A stretch of 64,000 nucleotides of DNA. It comes from Limnohabitans sp. WS1 (GTDB lineage Bacteria; Pseudomonadota; Gammaproteobacteria; Burkholderiales; Burkholderiaceae_C). This document shows, piece after piece, positions 43,596 through 51,637 of the stretch. The DNA is taken from the NCBI RefSeq assembly GCF_003063265.1, contig NZ_NERU01000001.1, positions 620,001-684,000 of the forward strand, given 5' to 3'. The notes beneath the pieces were generated by a model that saw only the letters and a program-made list of their open reading frames with translations, searched no databases and was not told where the DNA came from. The translations under genes and the position numbers were made by a program. The stretch's first letter is position 1. Each line of letters starts with the position of its first letter.

Positions 43596-44423
43596 CTATT
43601 TTTTCTGCACTTGGATTGAACCTAAGGCCTCTACCCGGTCTTCGGAAATATCCAGAGCCACGCCCATGGCTATAACCTCGCTGGCAGATAAACCAAACAT
43701 GCCTTTGAAAGCACTGCTCAGATGAGCAGAACTTGAGAACCCGGATTCAATCGCTGCGGTGGTCAAACTTTGGCCTTGGGCGACAGCGCGCATGACGATC
43801 GCCATGCGTCGCCACATGCGATAGCGACGAAACGGCAAACCTACTGCTACTTGAAACCGCGCCCTGAAGCGTGATGGAGACAAGCAGGCCAGTTCGGCTG
43901 CTTCGGCCAGTCGCCCAAAAGCGGCAGGTCGTTTTTCTATTTCCAGGACGACCCTTTGGATACGCGCATCGCGTGCCCGCTGGGGCTGTATATCAAATGC
44001 ACCAAAGGCGTCGTGGATACCGAATTTGGGGTCCATTTGGAGCAACTGTGCGCGACCTTGATCCAAAGCCTCTTGAGTGAGCGGATGTTGGCGATCGGTG
44101 ACTGGATCCAAGTAGAGGAAAGCCAAGGGTCCGTCACTCTTGATGTGGTGAAGTGTCTCGGAAGGAATGAGCGCAGACATGCAGGAGCGCCATTCGGACC
44201 AGCCGCTCGGCGGCTTGAACGTTCGAAGTGAAAAAGACTCTTTTAACGCGATCGCGATCGTGGCCGCTGCGTTGCTGTGCGGCGCAAGTTGCAGACCCGG
44301 CCCCACGTACATTGCGCGAGCCGGCGCGATACAAATCCGAGGCAAGACAGGCGATTCTTGAAAGCACTTGGTTGGGGAAGCGGGCAGGATGTCTGCATCC
44401 CAATTGCACTTCTTTTTTGTCAT
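43596..44423 (-). CDS. AraC-family transcriptional regulator
   Basis: The C-terminal 100 residues contain the two helix-turn-helix motifs of AraC proteins (AEAAELACLSPSRFRARFQV, LTTAAIESGFSSSAHLSSAF). The N-terminal part looks like a degenerate cupin (YVGPGLQLAPHSNAAATIAI). The start is ambiguous: the ATG at 44423 shares the CATG sequence with the start of the divergent membrane-protein gene. An upstream GTG with AAGGAGG before it (near 44450) would make the two genes overlap head to head. Confidence 0.85.
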   Translation of the reverse strand: MTKKKCNWDADILPASPTKCFQESPVLPRICIAPARAMYVGPGLQLAPHSNAAATIAIALKESFSLRTFKPPSGWSEWRSCMSALIPSETLHHIKSDGPLAFLYLDPVTDRQHPLTQEALDQGRAQLLQMDPKFGIHDAFGAFDIQPQRARDARIQRVVLEIEKRPAAFGRLAEAAELACLSPSRFRARFQVAVGLPFRRYRMWRRMAIVMRAVAQGQSLTTAAIESGFSSSAHLSSAFKGMFGLSASEVIAMGVALDISEDRVEALGSIQVQKK

Positions 44424-44817
44424 GACTAAGCTGCTTGAATACGGTTCCACCGTCGCCCTCCTTGTATCCGGGATCATCCACCTGATACCGGTTTATGGTG
44501 TTTCAGGCCCGGCTGCGCTGACCCAACTTTATGGCATCGAGGTGGTTGACTCGAATGTCGCCATATTGTTGCAGCATCGAGCCCTGTTGTTTGGCATCTT
44601 GGGTCTATTGATGCTGTTGGCCATTGCACTGCCATCTATTCGCATCACTGTGCTGGTTGCCGGTTTGCTCAGCGCAGCCAGTTTCATCGTTGTGGCGATG
44701 TGGGTTGGAGGCTACAACGATGCCATATCCAGGGTCATAAGGGCTGACGCACTAGCGTCTGCATTACTGGCGGCGGGTTTATTGACTGAGTGGCATTTTG
44801 CTTATGGCACGAGATGA
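44422..44817 (+). CDS. Small four-helix membrane protein
   Basis: This protein of about 131 residues has four hydrophobic segments (about 10-28, 48-66, 72-92 and 108-122), with GIIHLIPVYGVSGPAALTQL near the start and LLQHRALLFGILGLLML in the middle. It resembles small DoxX-like or phosphopantetheine-adenylyltransferase-annotated membrane proteins of unknown role. The start is 44422 or 44389. It is divergent from the AraC regulator, which may control it. Confidence 0.75.
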   Translation: MTKLLEYGSTVALLVSGIIHLIPVYGVSGPAALTQLYGIEVVDSNVAILLQHRALLFGILGLLMLLAIALPSIRITVLVAGLLSAASFIVVAMWVGGYNDAISRVIRADALASALLAAGLLTEWHFAYGTR

Positions 44818-44856
44818 TCCAATTGCTTAAAAATTTAATAATCCTAAGGAGAACAT

Positions 44857-45297
44857 ATGAAAATCCGAATGGCTCACGAAGATGATTTCGCGCAATGGGT
44901 AACCCTTTGGAAGGGTTACCAAGTTTTCTATAAGACCCACATCGCGGAAGCAACGACGGACACAACCTGGTCACGCTTTTTGGATCCTGCAGAGCCCATG
45001 TATTGCGCAGTCGCAGAGGTTGACGGCAAATTGATTGGAATGGTGCATTACATCTTTCACCGCAGCTGCTGGACTGCAGGAGACTACGTTTACCTGCAAG
45101 ACCTGTTCGCAGCGCCAGAACTGCGCGGAAAAGGCGTGGGACGCGCATTGATCGATCATGTGTATGCGGTAGCAAAAGCGCAAGGCGGCAGCCGTGTTTG
45201 GTGGCTCACGCACGAGACCAACAGTGATGCCATGCACTTGTACGACAAGATGGCCGACAAGAGTGGCTTTATTCAATACAGAAAATTGATGACTTGA
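44857..45297 (+). CDS. GNAT-family N-acetyltransferase
   Basis: This 146-residue acetyltransferase has the acetyl-CoA loop QDLFAAPELRGKGVGRALID (R/Q-x-x-G-x-G/A). The C-terminal VWWLTHETNSDAMHLYDKMA is typical of the family. The acceptor is unknown. AAGGAGAAC precedes the ATG. A strong hairpin with four T residues lies 130 bp downstream. Confidence 0.92.
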   Translation: MKIRMAHEDDFAQWVTLWKGYQVFYKTHIAEATTDTTWSRFLDPAEPMYCAVAEVDGKLIGMVHYIFHRSCWTAGDYVYLQDLFAAPELRGKGVGRALIDHVYAVAKAQGGSRVWWLTHETNSDAMHLYDKMADKSGFIQYRKLMT

Positions 45298-45410
45298 TCC
45301 ACCGTCAGGCATCTTGATCAGTGGTCTTGGGACCGGATCTTGAAAATCAGAGAAAGCGAAAGTTGTTTCAGATCCCGCCCCATCACGAAGGCTGAGTGGG
45401 CAATGACCGT

Positions 45411-45433
45411 TTTTTATGTTCGGCTTCAGGCTG
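45411..45433 (+). repeat. 23-bp direct repeat, right copy (partial dispersed element C)
   Basis: It is identical to 43420-43442. Only the right half of the dispersed palindromic element is present here; the sequence beyond it turns into the terminator-like hairpin at 45429. Confidence 0.8.
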
Positions 45434-45462
45434 TTATGTAGAGATCTACATAACGGCCTTTT
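45429..45462 (+). terminator. Long hairpin with T-run after the GNAT gene
   Basis: GTTATGTAGA (45433-45442) and TCTACATAAC (45445-45454) pair perfectly around 2 nt. Outer GGC(T)/(G)GCC extends the stem, and TTTT follows. A second, smaller ACATAA/TTATGT stem (45475-45490) is oriented to terminate badR on the minus strand. Confidence 0.6.
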
Positions 45463-45496
45463 GAGGTCATCAAAACATAAGACGTTATGTGGGTGA

Positions 45497-46015
45497 TCAC
45501 AAATCCTGCTCGCCTTCTCGTGTGTCGTCGTCCTCTGACGCAGGAATTTTTTGATCAATCTTTTCCATGTTGTCCAGCAGCTTCAGAAAGTAATGAAGGG
45601 TGTGGGCCATGTCACCCATCGAGAAATCCTGCAGAGCCTGCTCGTAATAGGCCTTGATCTTGGGTTGCGCCAGATCCATCCAGACATGACGACCCGAATC
45701 GGTCATCACCACCAAACGCGAGCGGCGGTCACGCCCGTCGGTGCTCATCTCGATGTGGCCATCGCGCGTCATCCGGGTGATCAGGCCTGACAAGTTTTGC
45801 CGGCTGACCATCAGATAGCGCGCCAGCTCCCCCACGCCCATGCCTTGCGCCGCCTCGGGCCGCGACAGCGCACCGAGCACTGCCCATTGCTGTGTGGTCA
45901 GGCCTTCATCCTGAACTGCGCGGCTGCCGGTTTTATGCAACATGTTGGCACACTGATACAGTTTGAAGAAAATTCGATTAGCAAGTTCCATGCGAGCGTC
46001 TTTGGTCTGTGGCAT
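45497..46015 (-). CDS. badR: MarR-family regulator, BadR-like
   Basis: This 172-residue MarR protein has its winged helix in GMGVGELARYLMVSRQNLSG with the basic wing DGRDRRSRLVVMTDSGRHVW. In Rhodopseudomonas, BadR represses the cyclohexanecarboxylate genes badHI/aliBA and is released by a CoA-thioester intermediate. Here it is divergent from the same set of genes, which supports the name. A palindrome overlapping the predicted start of the badH transcript is the likely operator. Confidence 0.85.
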   Translation of the reverse strand: MPQTKDARMELANRIFFKLYQCANMLHKTGSRAVQDEGLTTQQWAVLGALSRPEAAQGMGVGELARYLMVSRQNLSGLITRMTRDGHIEMSTDGRDRRSRLVVMTDSGRHVWMDLAQPKIKAYYEQALQDFSMGDMAHTLHYFLKLLDNMEKIDQKIPASEDDDTREGEQDL

Positions 46016-46050
46016 AGGGAAAACGATAGGTTATTGAACACGAAAAAGAC

Positions 46051-46080
46051 TTGAAGAGGAACGTGGGAAAACCCTAGAAT
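46051..46080 (+). promoter_or_regulatory. Predicted sigma70 promoter of the bad/ali operon
   Basis: TTGAAG (46051-46056), an 18-bp spacer and TAGAAT (46075-46080) form a near-consensus promoter. The expected start falls at about 46087, inside the CAACATGTTG palindrome. Confidence 0.6.
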
Positions 46081-46084
46081 AAGT

Positions 46085-46094
46085 CAACATGTTG
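46085..46094. promoter_or_regulatory. Candidate BadR operator
   Basis: CAACATGTTG is a perfect 10-bp palindrome lying at the predicted transcription start of the operon. MarR repressors commonly bind such sites and block RNA polymerase. Confidence 0.6.
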
Positions 46095-46148
46095 TCATAT
46101 GTTCGATATTCAGAGTTTTCCAATCCATTTCAATTCACGGAGAAAGTC

Positions 46149-46916
46149 ATGAAAGACCTCAAAGGCAAAACAGCGATTGTGACCGGTGGCGGTGGCGGTA
46201 TTGGCGGGGCCACTTGCCGCCGTTTTGCCGAAGAAGGCGCTCAGGTTGCGGTGTTTGATATGAACCTGGAAGCCGCCCAGAAAGTCGCTGACGGCATCGT
46301 GGCCGCTGGTGGCAAGGCTCAGGCTTTTGCCTGCAACATCACCGACCGTACCCAGGTCGATGCGGCAGTCGCGGCTGCTGAGGCTCAGCTGGGTCCCATC
46401 GATATCTTGGTCAACAACGCGGGTTGGGACATCTTCAAGCCTTTCACCAAAACCGTGCCCGCCGAGTGGGGCAAGTTGATCGCCATCAACCTCACAGGCG
46501 CTTTGCACATGCACCACGCTGTGTTGCCCGGCATGGCCGCACGCTGCACTGGCCGCATCGTCAACATCGCCTCAGACGCGGCCCGTGGCGGTTCGTCCGG
46601 CGAAGCCGTTTACGCCGCTTGCAAGGGCGGCCTGGTCGCTTTGTCCAAAACCCTGGCACGCGAGCACGCACGCCACAACATCACCGTCAACGTGGTCTGC
46701 CCCGGCCCAACCGATACCGCCTTGCTGGCCGGTTTTGCCGAAGGTGCTTCTAACCCCGAAAAACTCATGGACGCCTTCAAGAAGGCCATCCCGCTGGGCC
46801 GCCTGGGCCAGCCCGATGACCTCGCCGGTGCCATCGTCTTCCTGAGCAGCGCCGACGCGGCCTTCATCACCGGTCAGGTCCTGAGCGTCTCGGGCGGCCT
46901 GACCATGCACGGCTGA
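46149..46916 (+). CDS. badH: 2-hydroxycyclohexanecarboxyl-CoA dehydrogenase (SDR)
   Basis: This 255-residue short-chain dehydrogenase oxidises 2-hydroxycyclohexanecarboxyl-CoA to the 2-keto compound. It has the cofactor motif TGGGGGIGG, the NNAGWD motif and the catalytic YAACK. Its length equals Rhodopseudomonas BadH (from memory), and badI follows directly. GGAG lies 6 nt before the ATG at 46149; the in-frame upstream extension is in the promoter region and is not expected to be translated. Confidence 0.92.
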   Translation: MKDLKGKTAIVTGGGGGIGGATCRRFAEEGAQVAVFDMNLEAAQKVADGIVAAGGKAQAFACNITDRTQVDAAVAAAEAQLGPIDILVNNAGWDIFKPFTKTVPAEWGKLIAINLTGALHMHHAVLPGMAARCTGRIVNIASDAARGGSSGEAVYAACKGGLVALSKTLAREHARHNITVNVVCPGPTDTALLAGFAEGASNPEKLMDAFKKAIPLGRLGQPDDLAGAIVFLSSADAAFITGQVLSVSGGLTMHG

Positions 46917-46946
46917 TCCATCACCCCCATTCAACCGGAGAAACAC

Positions 46947-47729
46947 ATGCAATTCGAAGACATCCTGTACGAAAACCGCAACGGCGTGGCCTGGATCACG
47001 ATCAACCGCCCCGACAAGATGAACGCCTTTCGCGGCACCACCTGCGACGAAATCATCAAGGCCCTGAACAAGGCGGGTTACGACCGTGACATCGGCTGCA
47101 TCGTGCTCGCCGGTGCCGGTGAGCGGGCGTTTTGCACAGGCGGCGACCAGTCGGCCCACGACGGCAACTACGACGGTCGGGGCACCATCGGCTTGCCCAT
47201 GGAAGAGTTGCACACCGCCATCCGCGATGTGCCCAAGCCCGTGATTGCCCGCGTGCAAGGCTTTGCGATCGGTGGCGGCAACGTGCTGTGCACGATCTGT
47301 GACCTGACCATCTGCTCGGACAAAGCCATCTTCGGCCAGGTCGGCCCCAAGATGGGTTCGGTCGACCCCGGCTACGGCACCGCTTTCCTGGCCCGCGTGG
47401 TCGGCGAGAAGAAGGCCCGCGAAATCTGGTACCTCAACAAGCGCTATTCCGGCCAGGAGGCCGTGGACATGGGCCTGGCCAACATTTGCGTGCCGCACGA
47501 GCAACTCGACGCCACCGTGCAGGAGTGGGCCGAGACCATTTGTGAACGCAGCCCCACCGCCATTGCCATTGCCAAGCGCAGCTTCAACATGGATACCGCC
47601 CACCAGTCGGGCATTGCGGGCATGGGCATGTACGCGCTCAAGCTGTACTACGACACCGAAGAGTCGCGTGAAGGCGTGAAGGCTTTGCAAGAAAAGCGCA
47701 AGCCCGACTTCCGCAAGTACGCCAAGTAA
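46947..47729 (+). CDS. badI: 2-ketocyclohexanecarboxyl-CoA hydrolase
   Basis: This 260-residue crotonase-fold enzyme hydrolytically opens the ring of 2-ketocyclohexanecarboxyl-CoA to pimeloyl-CoA. Stretches such as INRPDKMNAFRGTTCDEIIK, FCTGGDQSAHDGNYDGRGT and FGQVGPKMGSVDPGYGTAFL match BadI so closely from memory that the assignment is firm. The ring-opening residues lie in this GGDQS/DGNYDGRG region. It lies 30 bp after badH. Confidence 0.96.
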   Translation: MQFEDILYENRNGVAWITINRPDKMNAFRGTTCDEIIKALNKAGYDRDIGCIVLAGAGERAFCTGGDQSAHDGNYDGRGTIGLPMEELHTAIRDVPKPVIARVQGFAIGGGNVLCTICDLTICSDKAIFGQVGPKMGSVDPGYGTAFLARVVGEKKAREIWYLNKRYSGQEAVDMGLANICVPHEQLDATVQEWAETICERSPTAIAIAKRSFNMDTAHQSGIAGMGMYALKLYYDTEESREGVKALQEKRKPDFRKYAK

Positions 47730-47751
47730 ACGCTCAGACAGAGGAAGTCAG

Positions 47752-48909
47752 ATGAACCCGAACCCCTACATCAACGAAGACCTGCAGGCGTTGGCCGAAA
47801 CCGTGCGCCGCTTTGCCGATGAGAAAATCAAACCCGGTTTTCTGGAGCGCGACAAGACCCGCGAGTTTGACCTCGCCTTGCTGCGCGAGATGGGCGAGTT
47901 GGGCTTCATCTGCCCCGAAGTGCCCGAAGCGTTTGGTGGCTTGGGCATGGGCTGTGTGGCCGCAGGCGTGATCCACGAGGAAATTGCACGCGCCGACCTG
48001 AGCTTTTCTTACCTGAACCTGTTGGCCTCGCTGAACAGCCAGATCCTCTACAAATACGGCAAGCCCGAAGTGGTGCGCCCTTGGCTCGACAAGATCCGTG
48101 AAGGCCGTGCTATTTGCGCGATTGCGTTGACCGAACCGCGAGGCGGATCGGACGCAGCCAACCTTCGGTTGCGGGTCGAACGCGATGGTGACTTTTATGT
48201 CATCAACGGCGAAAAGACTTCCATTTCGGCGGCCGATCAAGCCGACATCACCGTGGTCTTTGGTCGCACCGGCACAGCCGAGTCAGGCGCACATGGCGTC
48301 ACCGCCTTGCTGGTGCCGATGGATACGCCCGGCTTGACCACCAGCCGCTTTGACTGCCACGGCCAGCGCTCCATCGGCCGCGGCTCCATCTTCTTCGAGA
48401 ACGTGCGTGTGCCCGTCAGCCACCGCTTGGGAGACGAGAACAAAGGCTTTGTTCAGGTCATGCACGGCTTTGACTATTCGCGCTCACTGATCGGACTGCA
48501 ATGCCTGGCGGTAGCACGCGTGGCGCTCGAGGAAACCTGGGAATACATCACCCAACGCCAGGCCTTTGGCCAGCCCTTGTCGGCTTTCCAGGGTGTCACA
48601 CACCCCTTGGCCCAATACGACACCGAGGTCGAAGGGGCACGCTTGGTCTGCTTACAAGGTCTGTGGCTCAAAGACCAAGGTCTGCCGCACTCCGCAGAGG
48701 CCGGCATGGCCAAGTGGTGGGGCCCCAAGTTGGCCTATCACGTGATCCACCAGTGCCTGCTGTGCTTTGGCCACGGCGGTTACGACCGCGGCCTGATGGA
48801 GCAACGCATGCGCGATGTGCTGGGCTTCCAGATCGGTGACGGGACCGCACAGATCATGAAAACCATCATTGCACGCACTCGTGCGGGCCGCAAAAACGTG
48901 CCTGCCTGA
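47752..48909 (+). CDS. aliB: Cyclohexanecarboxyl-CoA dehydrogenase
   Basis: This 385-residue acyl-CoA dehydrogenase has the typical three-domain FAD fold: [57 protein letters not shown], then YITQRQAFGQPLSAFQGVTH and AQIMKTIIARTRAG at the end. In the CHC pathway AliB makes cyclohex-1-ene-1-carboxyl-CoA and passes electrons to ETF, which is encoded at the end of this operon. The assignment rests on operon context with aliA, badH and badI. Confidence 0.9.
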   Translation: MNPNPYINEDLQALAETVRRFADEKIKPGFLERDKTREFDLALLREMGELGFICPEVPEAFGGLGMGCVAAGVIHEEIARADLSFSYLNLLASLNSQILYKYGKPEVVRPWLDKIREGRAICAIALTEPRGGSDAANLRLRVERDGDFYVINGEKTSISAADQADITVVFGRTGTAESGAHGVTALLVPMDTPGLTTSRFDCHGQRSIGRGSIFFENVRVPVSHRLGDENKGFVQVMHGFDYSRSLIGLQCLAVARVALEETWEYITQRQAFGQPLSAFQGVTHPLAQYDTEVEGARLVCLQGLWLKDQGLPHSAEAGMAKWWGPKLAYHVIHQCLLCFGHGGYDRGLMEQRMRDVLGFQIGDGTAQIMKTIIARTRAGRKNVPA

Positions 48910-48947
48910 GATTTTCAAAACAAGAAACCCACCCCAAGGAGACAACC

Positions 48948-50597
48948 ATGGAATTCGATGCCGTATTACTGCCCGCCCGCCGCGCACGCATGATCGCGCA
49001 AGGCCTGTGGCACGACCGCACCATCAACGACGAACTGGACGCCTGTGTGGCCGACTGCCCGGACAAGCTGGCGCTGACCGCCTACCGGGTCGAAGCCGAT
49101 GATCTGCGCCGATTCACCTACCGTGAACTGGCGCAGATGGTCGACCGGGTGGCTGTGGGATTGGCCCGCTTGGGCGTGCAAAAGAACGACATCGTGGCCT
49201 GCCAGTTGCCCAACTGGTGGCAGTTCACAGTGACCTACCTGGCGTGCTCGCGCATCGGTGCGGTCATCAACCCATTGATGCACATCTTCCGTGAGCGTGA
49301 ATTGAATTTCATGCTCAAACACGGCGAGGCCAAGGTCATCATCGCACCCAAGACGTTTCGGGGTTTTGACTTCGAGCAGATGATCACCGCGATCCAGCCT
49401 GGCCTGCCGCATCTGCAGCATGTGGTGGTGATCGATGGCCATGGCCCCAACAGTTTCGAAGCCTTGCTGAGTGGCCCCACCTGGGAAAACGAGCCCGATG
49501 CTGCAAGCATCCTGAGTGCGCATCGCCCTGGCCCGGATGACATTACCCAGCTCATCTACACCTCGGGCACCACAGGCGAACCTAAAGGCGTGATGCATTC
49601 GGCCAACACCGTGATGGCCAACATCATTCCTTATGCCAAGCGTCTGCAGCTCGATGCCGAGGACGTGGTGCTCATGGCCTCACCCATGGCGCACCAGACA
49701 GGTTTCATGTACGGCCTGATGATGCCCATCATGCTCCAGGCCAGCGCCGTGCTGCAGGACATCTGGGAGCCCAAGAAGGCGGTCGAGGTGATCAACGCCG
49801 AAAAAGCCAGCTTCACCATGGCTTCAACGCCGTTTCTGACCGACTTGACCCGCGTGGTGACGGAAAACAAAACACCGGTGCCCAGCCTCAAGACTTTCTT
49901 GTGTGCTGGCGCTCCAATACCCGGTCCATTGGTCGAGCAGGCGCGTGCCACTTTAGGCACCAAAATCGTATCGGCCTGGGGCATGAGTGAAAACGGGGCC
50001 GTCACACTGATCCGGCTCGATGATCCCGATGAACGTGCCTTCAACACAGATGGCCTGCCCCTGCCCGGGGTTGAGCTCAAGGTGGTGGAAGCGGACGCCT
50101 CGGGTCCTGCACTGCCTGCAGGCACGCAAGGCAAGTTGTATCTGCGTGCCTGCTCCAACTTTGGCGGATACCTCAAGCGACAGCACCTCAACGGCACAGA
50201 CGCCGAAGGCTGGTTTGACACAGGCGATCTGGCCCGTATCGACGAGCAAGGCTACGTGCGCATCACCGGGCGCAGCAAGGACGTGATCATCCGAGGCGGC
50301 GAAAACATCCCAGTGGTTGAAATCGAGTCGCTGCTCTACAAGCACCCTGCAGTGGCCTTGGTCGCCATCGTGGCCTACCCCGACGAACGCCTGGGCGAAC
50401 GGGCTTGCGCCGTGGTGGTGCCCAAGCCCGGTCAAACCTTCGACATGCCCAGCCTGGTCACTTACCTCAAAGAGCAGAAGGTTGCGATTCAGTACATCCC
50501 TGAACGCCTCGAAGTTCGGCAAAGCATGCCGTCCACGCCATCCGGAAAGATCCAGAAATTCAAGCTGCGCGAGGATTTGCGCGACGGTGCAGCTTAA
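48948..50597 (+). CDS. aliA: Cyclohexanecarboxylate-CoA ligase
   Basis: This 549-residue AMP-forming acyl-CoA synthetase has the AMP loop QLIYTSGTTGEPKGVM, the adenine-binding AWGMSENGAVT, DTGDLARIDEQGYVRITGRS and the catalytic-Lys tail TPSGKIQKFKLREDL. It activates cyclohexanecarboxylate with CoA and ATP in the first pathway step. The AAGGAG upstream supports the ATG at 48948. Confidence 0.9.
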   Translation: MEFDAVLLPARRARMIAQGLWHDRTINDELDACVADCPDKLALTAYRVEADDLRRFTYRELAQMVDRVAVGLARLGVQKNDIVACQLPNWWQFTVTYLACSRIGAVINPLMHIFRERELNFMLKHGEAKVIIAPKTFRGFDFEQMITAIQPGLPHLQHVVVIDGHGPNSFEALLSGPTWENEPDAASILSAHRPGPDDITQLIYTSGTTGEPKGVMHSANTVMANIIPYAKRLQLDAEDVVLMASPMAHQTGFMYGLMMPIMLQASAVLQDIWEPKKAVEVINAEKASFTMASTPFLTDLTRVVTENKTPVPSLKTFLCAGAPIPGPLVEQARATLGTKIVSAWGMSENGAVTLIRLDDPDERAFNTDGLPLPGVELKVVEADASGPALPAGTQGKLYLRACSNFGGYLKRQHLNGTDAEGWFDTGDLARIDEQGYVRITGRSKDVIIRGGENIPVVEIESLLYKHPAVALVAIVAYPDERLGERACAVVVPKPGQTFDMPSLVTYLKEQKVAIQYIPERLEVRQSMPSTPSGKIQKFKLREDLRDGAA

Positions 50598-50640
50598 GAC
50601 AAAGCGCTCAACTTTCAACCACCCCATCAGGAGACAAACC

Positions 50641-51624
50641 ATGACATCCACATCACGTTTTCAACTGCGCCGCACCTTGACGGTCGCCGCCCTTTCCCTG
50701 CTCGGCTTGGGTGCCAGCGTCAGCAGTCATGCACAGGCCTGGCCCAGCAAGCCCATCCGCATCGTGGTCGGCTTTGCCCCCGGTGGCACGACCGATGCCA
50801 TGGCGCGACTGGTCGCTCAAAGCTTGACAGAGAGCTTGGGCCAGTCTGTCGTTATTGACAACAAGCCCGGAGCCAGCGGCAACATTGCAGCCGCAGAGGT
50901 GGCTCGCGCAACCCCTGATGGTCACACCTTGTTCATCTCACCCACATCGGTAGAAACCGTCAACCCGCACCTGATCAAATCCAACTTGCTGCCCTCCCGC
51001 GACCTCACCCCGGTCAGTGGCATCGGTAAATCGCAAATGTATTTGGTGACCAAGCCACAAAGCACCGCCAAAGATGTGCGCGAACTGGTCGCACAGGCCA
51101 AGTCCGGAAAATTGGCCTACGCCTCAGCCGGTGCTGGCACGCCCCCCCACCTGGCTTGCGAACTGTTCAAACAGGCCACCGGCACCAACATCCTGCACGT
51201 GCCCTACAAAGGGGCCGCACCGGCACTGCAAGACGTTCTGGCAGGTCAAGCCGACATGGTGTGCGACCCGGGCATTGCTTTCCCGCACATCCGCACGGGC
51301 AAGGTCAAATTGCTGGCGGTGGTGAGTGAGAAGCGCTCACCCTTTTTCCCCGATGTGCCCACCGTGGCTGAGCAAGGTTTCAAAGGGGCCAATCTGGACA
51401 TTTGGTTTGGCATGTGGACACCGAACGGCACCCCCGCCGAGGTCATCGCCCGTTTGAACCGTGAGGTCGCCAAGGCCTTGGCATCGCCCACACTGAAGGC
51501 CCGCTACGCCGATCTGGGCGGCGAGAACGTTGCGCTGGACACGGCCGAATTCAAGGCGCTGCTGGCCAACGAAGGCAAAGTCCTGGGCGCTTTGATCCGC
51601 GACCAGAAAATCACCGTCGAGTAA
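50641..51624 (+). CDS. Bug-family periplasmic substrate-binding protein, CHC operon
   Basis: This 327-residue receptor has a signal peptide ending HAQA (about residues 1-30). The ligand loops WPSKPIRIVVGFAPGGTTDA, VVIDNKPGASGNIAAAEVAR and LAYASAGAGTPPHLACELFK follow. CAGGAGACA precedes the ATG at 50641. Embedding between aliA and the badK-like gene suggests that its ligand is an alicyclic or aromatic carboxylate; this is inferred. There is no TctAB partner. Confidence 0.92.
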   Translation: MTSTSRFQLRRTLTVAALSLLGLGASVSSHAQAWPSKPIRIVVGFAPGGTTDAMARLVAQSLTESLGQSVVIDNKPGASGNIAAAEVARATPDGHTLFISPTSVETVNPHLIKSNLLPSRDLTPVSGIGKSQMYLVTKPQSTAKDVRELVAQAKSGKLAYASAGAGTPPHLACELFKQATGTNILHVPYKGAAPALQDVLAGQADMVCDPGIAFPHIRTGKVKLLAVVSEKRSPFFPDVPTVAEQGFKGANLDIWFGMWTPNGTPAEVIARLNREVAKALASPTLKARYADLGGENVALDTAEFKALLANEGKVLGALIRDQKITVE

Positions 51625-51637
51625 GCTGGAGCGCGCG

